Shown here: positions 17,296 through 26,718 of the stretch, one piece after another
Position numbering within the stretch: position 1 is the first letter of the stretch
Layout: each line of letters opens with the position of its first letter
NCBI RefSeq assembly: GCF_004784465.1
Contig: NZ_SRRU01000010.1
Span: 62,001 to 126,000 of the forward strand
Source of the DNA: Streptomyces griseoluteus
Lineage (GTDB): Bacteria > Actinomycetota > Actinomycetes > Streptomycetales > Streptomycetaceae
Reading direction: 5' to 3'
Length of the DNA: 64,000 bases
Translations under genes and position numbers: made by a program
Notes under the pieces: model-generated
What the model was told of the DNA's origin: nothing
The model's database searches: none
The model's input: the letters and a program-made list of their open reading frames with translations, nothing else

Positions 17296-18636
17296 TCAGC
17301 CGAGCGCCTTGCCGGGGAGTTCGACCTTCGCGCCCAGTTCCACGAGCTTCTCCATGAAGTTCTCGTAGCCGCGGTTGATCAGGTCGATGCCGTGGACGCG
17401 CGAGGTGCCCTCGGCCGCGAGGGCCGCGATGAGGTACGAGAAGCCGCCGCGCAGGTCGGGGATGACCAGGTCGGCGCCCTGCAGCTTGGTCGGGCCGGAG
17501 ACGACCGCCGAGTGCAGGAAGTTCCGCGCCCCGAAGCGGCAGTCCGAGCCGCCCAGGCACTCGCGGTAGAGCTGGATGTGCGCGCCCATCTGGTTCAGTG
17601 CCGAGGTGAAGCCGAGCCGGGACTCGTACACCGTCTCGTGGACGATGGACAGGCCCGTGGCCTGGGTGAGGGCCACCACCAGCGGCTGCTGCCAGTCGGT
17701 CTGGAAGCCGGGGTGCACGTCCGTCTCCAGCGCGATGGACTTGAGCTGGCCGCCGGGGTGCCAGAAGCGGATGCCCTCGTCGTCGATCTCGAAGGCGCCG
17801 CCGACCTTGCGGTAGGTGTTCAGGAACGTCATCATCGAGCGCTGCTGGGCGCCCCGGACGTAGATGTTGCCGCCGGTCGCGAGCGCCGCGGAAGCCCAGG
17901 AGGCCGCCTCCAGGCGGTCCGGGAGGGCGCGGTGGTTGTAGCCGCCCAGCGAGTCCACACCGGTGATGCGGATCGTCCGGTCGGTGTCCATGGCGATGAT
18001 CGCGCCCATCTTCTGCAGTACGCAGATGAGGTCCTCGATCTCGGGCTCCACGGCCGCGTTGGACAGCTCGGTGACACCCTCGGCCAGCACGGCCGTGAGC
18101 AGCACCTGCTCGGTGGCGCCCACCGACGGGTAGGGCAGCTCGATCTTCGTGCCGCGCAGCCGCTGCGGGGCCTCCAGGTACTGGCCGTCCGCCCGCTTCT
18201 CGATGGTCGCGCCGAACTGGCGCAGCACGTCGAAGTGGAAGTCGATCGGCCGGCCGCCGATGTCGCAGCCGCCGAGGCCGGGGATGAAGGCGTGGCCCAG
18301 ACGGTGCAGCAGCGGGCCGCAGAACAGGATCGGGATACGGCTGGAACCCGCGTGGGCGTCGATGTCGGCGACGTTCGCGCTCTCGACGTAGGTGGGGTCC
18401 AGGATCAGCTCGCCCGGCTCCTCGCCCGGCCGCACCGTCACGCCGTGCAACTGGAGCAGGCCGCGCACGACCCGCACGTCTCGGATGTCCGGGACGTTGC
18501 GCAGGCGGCTGGGCGCGCTGCCCAGAAGGGCGGCGACCATGGCCTTCGGCACGAGGTTCTTCGCACCGCGGACACGGATCTCGCCCTCCAGCGGGGTTCC
18601 GCCGTGGACAAGCAGGACATCGTCGTTGACGGTCAT
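17296..18636 (-). CDS. murA: UDP-N-acetylglucosamine 1-carboxyvinyltransferase
   Basis: First committed step of peptidoglycan synthesis: transfer of enolpyruvate from PEP to UDP-GlcNAc, in the cytoplasm. The 446-residue length is normal plus a short N-terminal extension. Visible motifs are RGAKNLVPKAMVAALLG (active-site Lys and Asn), GGCDIGGRPIDFHFD (the Cys that reacts with fosfomycin is present) and the C-terminal ALAAEGTSRVHGIDLINRGY. The start ATG at 18636 gives MTVNDDVLLVHGG. It is convergent with hup and divergent from the YqgE gene. Confidence 0.96.
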   Translation of the reverse strand: MTVNDDVLLVHGGTPLEGEIRVRGAKNLVPKAMVAALLGSAPSRLRNVPDIRDVRVVRGLLQLHGVTVRPGEEPGELILDPTYVESANVADIDAHAGSSRIPILFCGPLLHRLGHAFIPGLGGCDIGGRPIDFHFDVLRQFGATIEKRADGQYLEAPQRLRGTKIELPYPSVGATEQVLLTAVLAEGVTELSNAAVEPEIEDLICVLQKMGAIIAMDTDRTIRITGVDSLGGYNHRALPDRLEAASWASAALATGGNIYVRGAQQRSMMTFLNTYRKVGGAFEIDDEGIRFWHPGGQLKSIALETDVHPGFQTDWQQPLVVALTQATGLSIVHETVYESRLGFTSALNQMGAHIQLYRECLGGSDCRFGARNFLHSAVVSGPTKLQGADLVIPDLRGGFSYLIAALAAEGTSRVHGIDLINRGYENFMEKLVELGAKVELPGKALG

Positions 18637-18838
18637 GAATCTCGCGTTCCGATGAGTCGGGCAGGGGTCGGCCGATCACTTTGCGCAGGGGCCGGAGAGA
18701 CAGGGTAATCGCCGATCACCCTTCGCCCGTAAGCCCGAGTACCCGCCAGCCGTGTCACAACACGCGCCGTTTCCCCGCAGGCACGTCGGGTCACCGGACC
18801 GCCGCGCCTTCGTACGGGCGTGCTGCCTGTTCATGCGC

Positions 18839-18863
18839 CTTGCGGCCCCCACGGGGGCGCAAG
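18839..18863. other. Inverted repeat in the murA / YqgE divergent region
   Basis: CTTGCG and CCCCC arms pair with GGGGG and CGCAAG with one bulged G, ending 19 bases before the chosen YqgE start. It could be an operator or a leader hairpin. Nothing else is recognisable in the 246-base gap. Confidence 0.4.
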
Positions 18864-18882
18864 ATGCGGGATCATGTCTGGC

Positions 18883-19458
18883 ATGACCGAGGTGTCCTCG
18901 CTCACAGGGCGGCTGCTCGTGGCAACCCCCGCTCTGGCGGACCCGAACTTCGACCGCGCGGTGGTGCTCCTCCTCGACCACGACGAGGAGGGTTCCCTGG
19001 GTGTGGTCCTCAACCGCCCCACCCCCGTGGACGTGCGGGACGTGCTGGCCGGCTGGGCGGACCTGGCGGGCGAGCCCGGCGTGGTCTTCCAGGGCGGCCC
19101 CGTCTCGCTGGACTCCGCGCTCGGTGTCGCCGTGATCCCCGGCAGCGGGGAGGGGGAGAGCGCGGCCCCGCTCGGCTGGCGCCGGGTGCACGGCGCGATC
19201 GGCCTGGTCGACCTGGAGACCCCGCCCGAACTGGTCGCCTCCGCCCTCGGCGCGCTGCGCATCTTCGCCGGGTACGCGGGCTGGGGGCCGGGCCAGCTCC
19301 AGGACGAGCTGGACCAGGGCGCCTGGTACGTGGTCGAGTCCGAGCCCGGTGACATCTCCTCCCCGGAGCCCGAACGGCTGTGGCGCGAGGTGCTGCGACG
19401 GCAGCGCGGAGATCTGGCGATGGTGGCCACGTATCCGGACGACCCGTCGCTCAACTGA
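18883..19458 (+). CDS. YqgE/AlgH family protein
   Basis: A 191-residue cytoplasmic protein of the UPF0301 family, whose biochemical role is unsettled. The family signature is clear: LTGRLLVATPALADPNFDRA, VVLLLDHDEEGSLGVVLNRP, VFQGGPV and the C-terminal RIFAGYAGWGPGQLQDEL. In-frame ATGs exist at 18874 and 18883; the second leads directly into the conserved MTEVSSLTGRLL start. It is followed at 29 bases by the DUF3039 gene. Confidence 0.9.
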   Translation: MTEVSSLTGRLLVATPALADPNFDRAVVLLLDHDEEGSLGVVLNRPTPVDVRDVLAGWADLAGEPGVVFQGGPVSLDSALGVAVIPGSGEGESAAPLGWRRVHGAIGLVDLETPPELVASALGALRIFAGYAGWGPGQLQDELDQGAWYVVESEPGDISSPEPERLWREVLRRQRGDLAMVATYPDDPSLN

Positions 19459-19487
19459 TGCCCGTGAGCTTCAGTACCCTTGGCGGT

Positions 19488-19772
19488 ATGAGCACTCTTG
19501 AGCCCGAGCGCGGGACTGGTACGGGGACCCTCGTCGAGCCGACGCCGCAGGTGTCCCACGGCGACGGCGACCATGAGCGCTTCGCCCACTACGTCCAGAA
19601 GGACAAGATCATGGCGAGCGCCCTGGACGGCACCCCCGTCGTGGCGCTGTGCGGCAAGGTCTGGGTGCCGGGCCGAGACCCGAAGAAGTACCCCGTCTGC
19701 CCCATGTGCAAAGAGATCTACGAGTCCATGAGCAGCGGTGGCGACAAGGGCGGGGACAAGGACAAGAAGTAA
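19488..19772 (+). CDS. DUF3039 family protein
   Basis: A 94-residue actinobacterial protein of unknown function. Conserved features are HERFAHYVQKDKIMASALDG, VALCGKVWVPGRDPKKYPVC and PMCKEIYE. Its three cysteines (ALC, PVC, PMC) are arranged like a small metal site. The C-terminus is Lys/Asp-rich. TACCCT at 19475-19480 is a plausible -10 ending 7 bases before the ATG, so this gene may be leaderless; no ribosome-binding site is visible. Confidence 0.88.
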   Translation: MSTLEPERGTGTGTLVEPTPQVSHGDGDHERFAHYVQKDKIMASALDGTPVVALCGKVWVPGRDPKKYPVCPMCKEIYESMSSGGDKGGDKDKK

Positions 19773-19915
19773 CCCGTCCTGCCCCACCCCGCTCCCTCGC
19801 TGGATTGCCTCCGGCGCCCTTCCCCGTGTTTGTCGCGCGTGTTTCACCGGGCGCCGGGGCAACGTCCCCCTGATACGGATTCCGGGCTGTGCGCCGAGGT
19901 ATTGCGGGGGCTGAA

Positions 19916-21601
19916 GTGACCGGTGGGATTTCTGAGGTGATTCCGGCGCCCGTGGAGGCGTACGGGGGACCGGGCGAGGGATTCGCGCTCGGTCCCGGCA
20001 CCGGTCTGGCCGCCGTGGGGGAGGGCGCCGAGGGCACCGCGCGCTGGCTGCGCGCCACCCTGGGCGCGGCCACCGGCTTCCCCCTGACCCCGGCCGACGG
20101 CACCGGCGAGAACGCCGTACGGCTCACCGTCGACCCCCGTCTCACCGGGGAACTCGGCGCCGAGGGCTACCGGCTCGACGTCACGCCCACCGGCGCCGAC
20201 CTGCGCGGGGGCGGTCCGGCCGGGCTGTTCTGGGGCGCCCAGACGCTCCGGCAACTGCTCGGCCCCGACGCCTTCCGGCGCGCCCCGCTGCCCGGCCGTA
20301 CCTGGCGGCTGCCGCCGGTGCGGATCAGCGACACGCCCCGCTTCGGCTGGCGCGGCCTGCTGCTCGACGTGGCCCGGCACTTCATGCCCAAAGAAGGCGT
20401 GCTGCGCTATCTCGATCTGCTGGCCGCGCACAAACTCAACGTCCTGCACCTGCACCTGACGGATGATCAGGGCTGGCGCATCGAGATCGAGCGCCACCCC
20501 CGGCTCACCGAGATCGGCTCCTGGCGCGCGCGGACCAAATTCGGCCACCGCTCGTCCTCCCTCTGGGAGGAGAAACCGCACGGCGGCCACTACACCCGGG
20601 ACGACATCCGGGAGATCGTCTCCTACGCCACCGAACGGCATATCACCGTCGTCCCGGAAATCGATCTTCCCGGCCATTCCCAGGCCGCCATCGCCGCCTA
20701 CCCGGAACTCGGCAACACCGACGCCGTCGACACCGCCGCCGTCACCGTCCGGGACGACTGGGGGATCTCCCCGTACGTGCTCGCCCCCACCGAGGCCGTC
20801 CTCGATTTCTACGAGGGCGTGCTGGAGGAGGTGCTGGCGCTGTTCCCGTCGCCCTTCGTGCACCTCGGCGGCGACGAGTGCCCGCCCGACCAGTGGCGGA
20901 AGTCGGCCACCGCGAGGGCCCGCGCCGCCGAACTCGGGCTCGCGGACGTGGACGGGCTGCGCTCCTGGTTCGCCGGCCACTTCGGCGCCTGGCTGGCCGC
21001 GCGCGGGCGCCGGATGATCGGCTGGGACGAGATCCTCGACGGCCCGCTCCCGCCCGGCGCCGCCGTCTCCTCCTGGCGCGGGCACCGGGGTGGCCGGATC
21101 GCCGCGCGGGCCGGGCACGACGTGGTCATGTGCCCCGAGCAGCACGTGTACCTCGACCACCGGCAGGCGCCCGGCGAGGACGAACCGGTGCCCATCGGCT
21201 ACGTCCGCACCCTGGCCGACGTCTACCGGTTCGAGCCCGTACCGGACGGTCTCACCGCCGAGGAGGCCCGCCATGTGCTGGGCGCCCAGGCCAATGTGTG
21301 GACCGAGGTGACCGAGGACGCCGGACGCGTGGACTACCAGGTCTTCCCCCGGCTCGCCGCGTTCGCCGAGGTCGCCTGGAGCCCGCTGCTCGCGCCCGGT
21401 GAGCGGGACCTCGCCGACTTCGAGCGCCGGATGGGCGCCCACTACCGGCGACTTGACGCCCTCGGCGTCGCCTACCGCCCGCCCGGCGGCCCCCACCCCT
21501 GGCAGCGGCGCCCCGGAGTGCCCGGCCGGCCCTTCGCCGGCCTGCCCGTCGAGCCGGAGCTCCTGGCCCCCGCGCCCTCGAACGCCCGACCGGGCGCGTA
21601 A
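19916..21601 (+). CDS. Family GH20 beta-N-acetylhexosaminidase
   Basis: Removes terminal beta-linked GlcNAc/GalNAc, for example from chitin fragments or muropeptides. The 561-residue protein has an N-terminal GH20b domain (residues 1-140) and the TIM-barrel catalytic domain (RFGWRGLLLDVARHFMP, LNVLHLHLTDDQGWRIEI, VVPEIDLPGHSQAAIAAYPE). The catalytic Asp-Glu pair is in HLGGDECP, and the substrate Trp region AQANVWTEVTE is present. No signal peptide is visible, so it is probably cytoplasmic. The GTG at 19916 sits after GGGGG; the GTG at 19889 is less well placed. Confidence 0.92.
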   Translation: MTGGISEVIPAPVEAYGGPGEGFALGPGTGLAAVGEGAEGTARWLRATLGAATGFPLTPADGTGENAVRLTVDPRLTGELGAEGYRLDVTPTGADLRGGGPAGLFWGAQTLRQLLGPDAFRRAPLPGRTWRLPPVRISDTPRFGWRGLLLDVARHFMPKEGVLRYLDLLAAHKLNVLHLHLTDDQGWRIEIERHPRLTEIGSWRARTKFGHRSSSLWEEKPHGGHYTRDDIREIVSYATERHITVVPEIDLPGHSQAAIAAYPELGNTDAVDTAAVTVRDDWGISPYVLAPTEAVLDFYEGVLEEVLALFPSPFVHLGGDECPPDQWRKSATARARAAELGLADVDGLRSWFAGHFGAWLAARGRRMIGWDEILDGPLPPGAAVSSWRGHRGGRIAARAGHDVVMCPEQHVYLDHRQAPGEDEPVPIGYVRTLADVYRFEPVPDGLTAEEARHVLGAQANVWTEVTEDAGRVDYQVFPRLAAFAEVAWSPLLAPGERDLADFERRMGAHYRRLDALGVAYRPPGGPHPWQRRPGVPGRPFAGLPVEPELLAPAPSNARPGA

Positions 21602-21826
21602 CGGGAGAACAGCTCGTGACCTCCCCGAAGAGGGTCAATCGGACTCACCCGAAGATGCCGGTGTAAACGGGACCATCCGCCCGATGGAGTGGGTCAACAC
21701 CCCTTGGCCGACCCGCGCGTCCGAGCCTTGCGAAGATGTGCCAGAGTTGCCACGTCCGCCCTGTCAGCACGTACCGTACGGCAGCACAGGCGCGACCAGG
21801 TGGGGCAGCGGGAAGGGGCAGCCGGT

Positions 21827-22720
21827 TTGACCACGCACGCACCGCAGGCGGCACAGGCCGTCACGCTGCCCACGACGCTGGACGAGGCGGTGGCGGCACT
21901 GACCGCCATGCCCGCCGCGGTCCCCGTCGCCGGCGGCACCGACCTCATGGCGGCCGTCAACTCCGGGCAGCTCAGGCCCGCCGCGCTGGTCGGCCTCGGC
22001 CGGATCAGCGAGATCCGCGGCTGGCAGTACCAGGACGGCCACGCGCTGCTCGGCGCCGGCCTCACCCACGCCCGCATGGGCCGGCCCGACTTCGCCGCGC
22101 TGATCCCGGCGCTCGCCGCCGCCGCGCGCGCCGCCGGACCGCCGCACATCCGCAACGCGGGCACCCTCGGCGGCAACATCGCCTCCGCCGCGCCCACCGG
22201 CGACGCGCTGCCGGTGCTGGCCGCGCTGGAGGCCACGCTGATCGTCGCCGGACCGGACGGCGCCCGCCGCGAGGTCCCCGTCTCGCATCTGCTGGCCGGG
22301 GTCGAGATGCTCCGCGGCGGCGAACTCATCGGCTACGTCCGGGTTCCGCTGCTGCACGCCCCCCAGGTCTTCCTCAAGGCCACCGGACGCACCGGGCCCG
22401 GCCGCTCGGTCGCCTCCGTCGCCCTCGTCCTCGACCCCGCCCGGCGCGGAGTGCGGTGCGCGGTGGGCGCCATAGCGCCGATGCCGCTGCGCCCGCTGGA
22501 CGCCGAGCAGTGGGTCGCGCAGCTCATCGACTGGGACAACGACCGCGTCCTCGTCCCCGAAGCCCTGCAGGCGTTCGGCGAGTACGTCGCCGCGGCCTGC
22601 ATCCCCGACCCGGTGCCGGAGCCGGACGGCACGGTCGTCCCGCTGCCGCCCGCGGTACTGCACCTGCGGCGCACCGTCGCCGCGCTGGCACGACGAGCAC
22701 TGGGGAGGGCGCTGTCGTGA
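21827..22720 (+). CDS. Xanthine dehydrogenase-family FAD-binding subunit
   Basis: A 297-residue flavoprotein subunit of a molybdenum hydroxylase-like complex. FAD-binding motifs are PVAGGTDLMAAV (residues 31-42) and RNAGTLGGNIASAAPTGDAL (about 110-130). The start is a TTG preceded by GGAAGGGG at the right distance; no ATG or GTG would give the normal N-terminus. Its stop overlaps the GTG of the iron-sulfur gene. It would pass electrons between the 2Fe-2S centres and an acceptor. Confidence 0.9.
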   Translation: MTTHAPQAAQAVTLPTTLDEAVAALTAMPAAVPVAGGTDLMAAVNSGQLRPAALVGLGRISEIRGWQYQDGHALLGAGLTHARMGRPDFAALIPALAAAARAAGPPHIRNAGTLGGNIASAAPTGDALPVLAALEATLIVAGPDGARREVPVSHLLAGVEMLRGGELIGYVRVPLLHAPQVFLKATGRTGPGRSVASVALVLDPARRGVRCAVGAIAPMPLRPLDAEQWVAQLIDWDNDRVLVPEALQAFGEYVAAACIPDPVPEPDGTVVPLPPAVLHLRRTVAALARRALGRALS

Positions 22721-24207
22721 CCGACGACCAGCGCGGACACGAGGACGACACGTCCCAGGGCGGCGGCCGCTGGAACCCGCTGCCCCAGGGCGAGTACGAC
22801 GACGGCGCGACCGCCTTCGTGCAGCTCCCCGAGGGCGGCATCGACGCCCTGCTGGCCGGTGACAGCCCACTGGCCGCGCCGGGCCACGGCTACGTGCCGC
22901 CCCGGATAACGACCCCGCCCGAGGGCGAGCACGCGTGGGGTGCCCAGGAGCAGTGGCCCGCGCAGGACACCGTCCCGGCGCAGCAGCCGCACGGTGACGA
23001 CCGGTTCACCTACCAGCCCGGGGCGCAGGGGCACTGGGCTCCCGAGGAGACCGCCGCCGCGCCCGGCCACGACGTCACCGGGCAGTGGTCCGTGCCGGTC
23101 GCCGGGGGTGACCTGCCCGACGAGTCCGGCGAGTTCACCACCTCCGCGCTGGCCGAGCAGTGGGGCGCCGCCCCGCCCGTCCTCCCCGGCGGCGCGGCCG
23201 CGCCCTGGGTCACGGACACGATCGGCGGGGCGTGGGGGCCGCAGGAGCCCGCGGCGCCCGAGGTCGTGGAGGAGCCCGCGGCGCCCGAAGGCGTGGAGGA
23301 GCCCGCGCTTGTCGCGGAGGCCGAGGGGCCCGCGCCTCTCGCGGAGGCCGAGGGGCTCGCCGGCCCGGAGGAGCCCGCCGAGGACGACGAGAGCCCCGTC
23401 AAGGCCCCTGAGGGCGCCTCTGACAGCCTGTCGGACGAGGACGCGGCCCCGGAGCCCGAGGCGGCTCCCGAGGTCGTGGAGGAGCCCCTCGCGGCCGAGG
23501 CGGCGGACATCGCCGAGGAGACCGCCGAGGCCGAGGAACCGCCACCCCCGCCCCAGGACGAACATCCCCTCGCCTCCTACGTGCTGCGCGTCAACGGCGC
23601 CGACCGGCCCGTCACCGAGGCCTGGATCGGCGAGTCCCTGCTCTACGTGCTGCGCGAGCGCCTCGGCCTCGCGGGCGCCAAGGACGGCTGTTCGCAGGGG
23701 GAATGCGGGGCGTGCAACGTCCAGGTCGACGGACGGCTCGTGGCCTCCTGCCTGGTCCCGGCGGCCACCGCCGCGGGCAGCGAGGTCCGTACCGTCGAGG
23801 GCCTGGCGAGCGGCGGCCAGCCCTCCGACGTCCAGCGGGCGCTCGCCCGGTGCGGCGCCGTGCAGTGCGGCTTCTGCGTACCCGGCATCGCCATGACCCT
23901 GCACGACCTGCTGGAGGGCAACCCCGCCCCCACCGAGCTGGAGACCCGCCAGGCGCTCTGCGGCAACCTCTGCCGCTGCTCCGGCTACCGGGGCGTGCTC
24001 GACGCCGTACGTGACGTCGTCGCCGAGCGCGAGGCCGGGATCGGCGCCGACGCCGAGCCGGACGACGGCACCGCGCGCATCCCGCACCAGGCGGGCCCCG
24101 GTTCGGGCGGTGTGCACCCCTCGGCGTTCGAAGCACCCGGTGCCTTCGGGGCCCCGCACGACCACCCGCACGACCCGTACCACGGCCAGGACGGAGGCCA
24201 GGCGTGA
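22717..24207 (+). CDS. 2Fe-2S subunit of the XDH-like complex with long acidic N-terminal extension
   Basis: A 496-residue protein. The C-terminal part (about residues 285-445) is a standard two-cluster subunit: CSQGECGACNVQVDGRLVAS for the plant-type cluster, then CGAVQCGFCVPGIAMTLHDL and CGNLCRCSGYRGVLDAV for the second. About 280 residues precede it that are Glu/Ala/Pro-rich, repetitive (EEPAAPEVV, EEPAAPEGV, AEAEGPAPLAEAEG) and probably disordered, where typical subunits are only about 160-170 residues in total. It is translationally coupled on both sides (4-base overlaps). Confidence 0.9.
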   Translation: MTDDQRGHEDDTSQGGGRWNPLPQGEYDDGATAFVQLPEGGIDALLAGDSPLAAPGHGYVPPRITTPPEGEHAWGAQEQWPAQDTVPAQQPHGDDRFTYQPGAQGHWAPEETAAAPGHDVTGQWSVPVAGGDLPDESGEFTTSALAEQWGAAPPVLPGGAAAPWVTDTIGGAWGPQEPAAPEVVEEPAAPEGVEEPALVAEAEGPAPLAEAEGLAGPEEPAEDDESPVKAPEGASDSLSDEDAAPEPEAAPEVVEEPLAAEAADIAEETAEAEEPPPPPQDEHPLASYVLRVNGADRPVTEAWIGESLLYVLRERLGLAGAKDGCSQGECGACNVQVDGRLVASCLVPAATAAGSEVRTVEGLASGGQPSDVQRALARCGAVQCGFCVPGIAMTLHDLLEGNPAPTELETRQALCGNLCRCSGYRGVLDAVRDVVAEREAGIGADAEPDDGTARIPHQAGPGSGGVHPSAFEAPGAFGAPHDHPHDPYHGQDGGQA

Positions 24208-26510
24208 GCGACGAAGCCGCCACCGCGACCACGGCGGCGGAAGCCCCCGCGGCCGAGCCGCTGCCGCACGGCCTGGGCGCCTCCCTGCCCCACGCCGACG
24301 CCCGCGCCAAGACCGAGGGCACCTTCCCCTACGCGGCCGACCTATGGGCCGAGGGCCTGCTGTGGGCCGCCGTGCTGCGCTCCCCGCACGCGCACGCGCG
24401 CATCGTCTCCATCGACACCACGCACGCGCGCGCCATGCCCGGCGTACGGGCCGTCGTCACCCACGAGGACGTGCCCGGCACCTCCCGGCACGGCAGGGGC
24501 ACCCCGGACCGGCCGGTGTTCGCCTCCGAGGTGGTCCGCCACCACGGCGAGCCCATCGCCGCCGTCGCCGCCGACCACCCCGACACCGCGCGGATGGCCG
24601 CCGCCGCCGTCATCGTCGAGTACGAGCCCCTGGACCCGGTCACCGACCCCGAGCGCGCCTTCGAGGCCGAGCCGCTGCACCCGGACGGCAACCTGATCCG
24701 GCACATCCCGCTGCGCCACGGCGACCCCGACGCGGCCGGCGAGATCGTCGTGGAGGGTCTGTACCGCATCGGCCGCCAGGACCCCGCGCCCATCGGTGCC
24801 GAGGCCGGGCTCGCCGTACCGCGCCCGGACGGCGGGGTGGAGCTGTACCTCGCCTCCACCGACCCGCACAGCGACCGCAACACCGCCGCCGCCTGCTTCG
24901 GGCTGCCCGCCGACCGCGTGAAGATCGTGGTCACCGGGGTGCCCGGCGCGACCGCCGACCGCGAGGACCAGGGCTTCCAACTGCCGCTCGGTCTACTCGC
25001 GTTGCGCACCGGCTGCCCGGTGAAGCTCACCGCCAGCCGCGAGGAGTCCTTCCTCGGGCACGCCCACCGCCACCCCACCCTGCTGCGCTACCGCCACCAC
25101 GCGGACGCCGAGGGCAGACTCGTCAAGGTCGAGGCGCAGATCCTGCTGGACGCGGGCGCCTACGCCGACACCTCCGCCGACGCCCTGGCCGCCGCGGTCT
25201 CCTTCGCGTGCGGCCCCTATGTCGTCCCGAACGCCTTCATCGAGGGCTGGGCCGTACGCACCAACAACCCGCCCTCCGGCCATGTGCGCGGCGAGGGCGC
25301 GATGCAGGTGTGCGCCGCCTACGAGGCGCAGATGGACAAGCTGGCCAAGAAGCTGGGCCTGGACCCGGCCGAGGTGCGGCTGCGCAACGTCCTGGCCACC
25401 GGTGACGTGCTCCCGATCGGCCAGACCGTGACCTGCCCGGCCCCGGTCGCCGAACTCCTCACCGCGGTAAGGGACTTCCCGCTGCCGGCGCTGCCCAAGG
25501 ACGGCCCGGAGGAGGACTGGCTGCTGCCCGGCGGCCCCGAGGGCGCGGGCGAGCCGGGCGCGGTGCGCCGGGGCGTCGGCTACGGCCTCGGCATGGTGCA
25601 CATGCTCGGCGCGGAGGGCACCGACGAGGTGTCCACCGCGACCGTACGCGTCCACGACGGTGTCGCCACCGTGCTGTGCGCCGCCGTGGAGTCCGGGCAG
25701 GGGTTCACCACGCTGGCCCGGCAGATCGTGCAGGAGACGCTCGGCGTCGACGAGGTCCACGTGGCGCCGGTCGACACCGACCAGCCCCCGGCCGGCCCCG
25801 GCTGCCGCGGCCGCCACACCTGGGTCTCCGGCGGGGCGGTGGAGCGGGCGGCCAAGATGGTCCGCACCCAGCTCCTCCAGCCGCTGGCGCACAAGTTCGG
25901 CATGTCCACCGAGCTGCTCCAGATCACCGACGGCAAGATCACCTCGTACGACGGGGTGCTCTCCACCACCGTCACCGAGGCGCTGGAGGGCAAGGAACTG
26001 TGGGCCACCGCCCAGTGCCGCCCCCACCCCACCGAGCCGCTGGACGGCGCCGGTCAGGGGGACGCCTTCGTCGGCCTCGCCTTCTGCGCGATCCGCGCGG
26101 TGGTCGACGTCGACGTGGAGCTGGGCTCGGTGCGGGTGGTGGAGCTCGCGGTCGCGCAGGACGTGGGCCGGGTGCTCAACCCCGCGCAGCTGGCGGCGCG
26201 GATCGAGGGCGGGGTCACGCAGGGGGTGGGCATCGCGCTCACCGAGAACCTCCGTACGCCGCGCGGCCTGATCCGCCATCCCGACCTCACCGGGTACGCG
26301 CTGCCGACCGCGCTGGACGCGCCGGACATCCGGATCGTGAAGCTGGTCGAGGAGCGGGACGTGGTGGCGCCGTTCGGCGCGAAGCCGGTCAGCGCGGTGC
26401 CGGTGGTGACGTCGCCGGCGGCGATCGCGTCGGCGGTGCGGGCGGCCACCGGGCGGCCGGTGAACCGGCTGCCGATCCGGCCGCAGGCCGCTGTGGTCAA
26501 CGCGCGGTGA
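24204..26510 (+). CDS. Molybdopterin-type large subunit of the XDH-like complex, catalytic motifs degenerate
   Basis: A 768-residue protein aligned by eye to the CoxL/XdhC-type large subunit: DARAKTEGTFPYAADLWAEG, HARIVSIDTTHARAMPGVRA, RGEGAMQVCAAYEAQ, and DVGRVLNPAQLAARIEGGV. Two positions differ from active enzymes. The glycine-rich GGGFGGK segment reads ATADREDQG, and the C-terminal G-V-G-E stretch carrying the catalytic Glu reads PVSAVP. Molybdenum-cofactor binding and hydroxylase activity are therefore doubtful. The GTG start overlaps the upstream TGA. Confidence 0.85.
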   Translation: MSDEAATATTAAEAPAAEPLPHGLGASLPHADARAKTEGTFPYAADLWAEGLLWAAVLRSPHAHARIVSIDTTHARAMPGVRAVVTHEDVPGTSRHGRGTPDRPVFASEVVRHHGEPIAAVAADHPDTARMAAAAVIVEYEPLDPVTDPERAFEAEPLHPDGNLIRHIPLRHGDPDAAGEIVVEGLYRIGRQDPAPIGAEAGLAVPRPDGGVELYLASTDPHSDRNTAAACFGLPADRVKIVVTGVPGATADREDQGFQLPLGLLALRTGCPVKLTASREESFLGHAHRHPTLLRYRHHADAEGRLVKVEAQILLDAGAYADTSADALAAAVSFACGPYVVPNAFIEGWAVRTNNPPSGHVRGEGAMQVCAAYEAQMDKLAKKLGLDPAEVRLRNVLATGDVLPIGQTVTCPAPVAELLTAVRDFPLPALPKDGPEEDWLLPGGPEGAGEPGAVRRGVGYGLGMVHMLGAEGTDEVSTATVRVHDGVATVLCAAVESGQGFTTLARQIVQETLGVDEVHVAPVDTDQPPAGPGCRGRHTWVSGGAVERAAKMVRTQLLQPLAHKFGMSTELLQITDGKITSYDGVLSTTVTEALEGKELWATAQCRPHPTEPLDGAGQGDAFVGLAFCAIRAVVDVDVELGSVRVVELAVAQDVGRVLNPAQLAARIEGGVTQGVGIALTENLRTPRGLIRHPDLTGYALPTALDAPDIRIVKLVEERDVVAPFGAKPVSAVPVVTSPAAIASAVRAATGRPVNRLPIRPQAAVVNAR

Positions 26511-26718
26511 GCTGGGGTTCGTCCGGCTGAGGTCGCCTTCTGTACGGCTGGGGTCGCCCGTTCGGCTGAACCCGCTTCGGTGAGGCAACGCGGACGCGTC
26601 CCCGTGCGTCTTCCGGCTCGGGGCGTTGTCAGTGCTGCCCTCTAGGGTTCTCGGAGTCGGGGGACGGCCGCCGCGCGCGGAGCCCGCCGTACCGAGTCCG
26701 ATCGCGGGGGAGCGAGCC

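Noticed and set aside
26626-26648. TTGTCA / TAGGGT promoter for the SUKH gene
   Set aside because: The spacer is 11 bp, too short for a sigma-70-type promoter; only the -10 hexamer is plausible.
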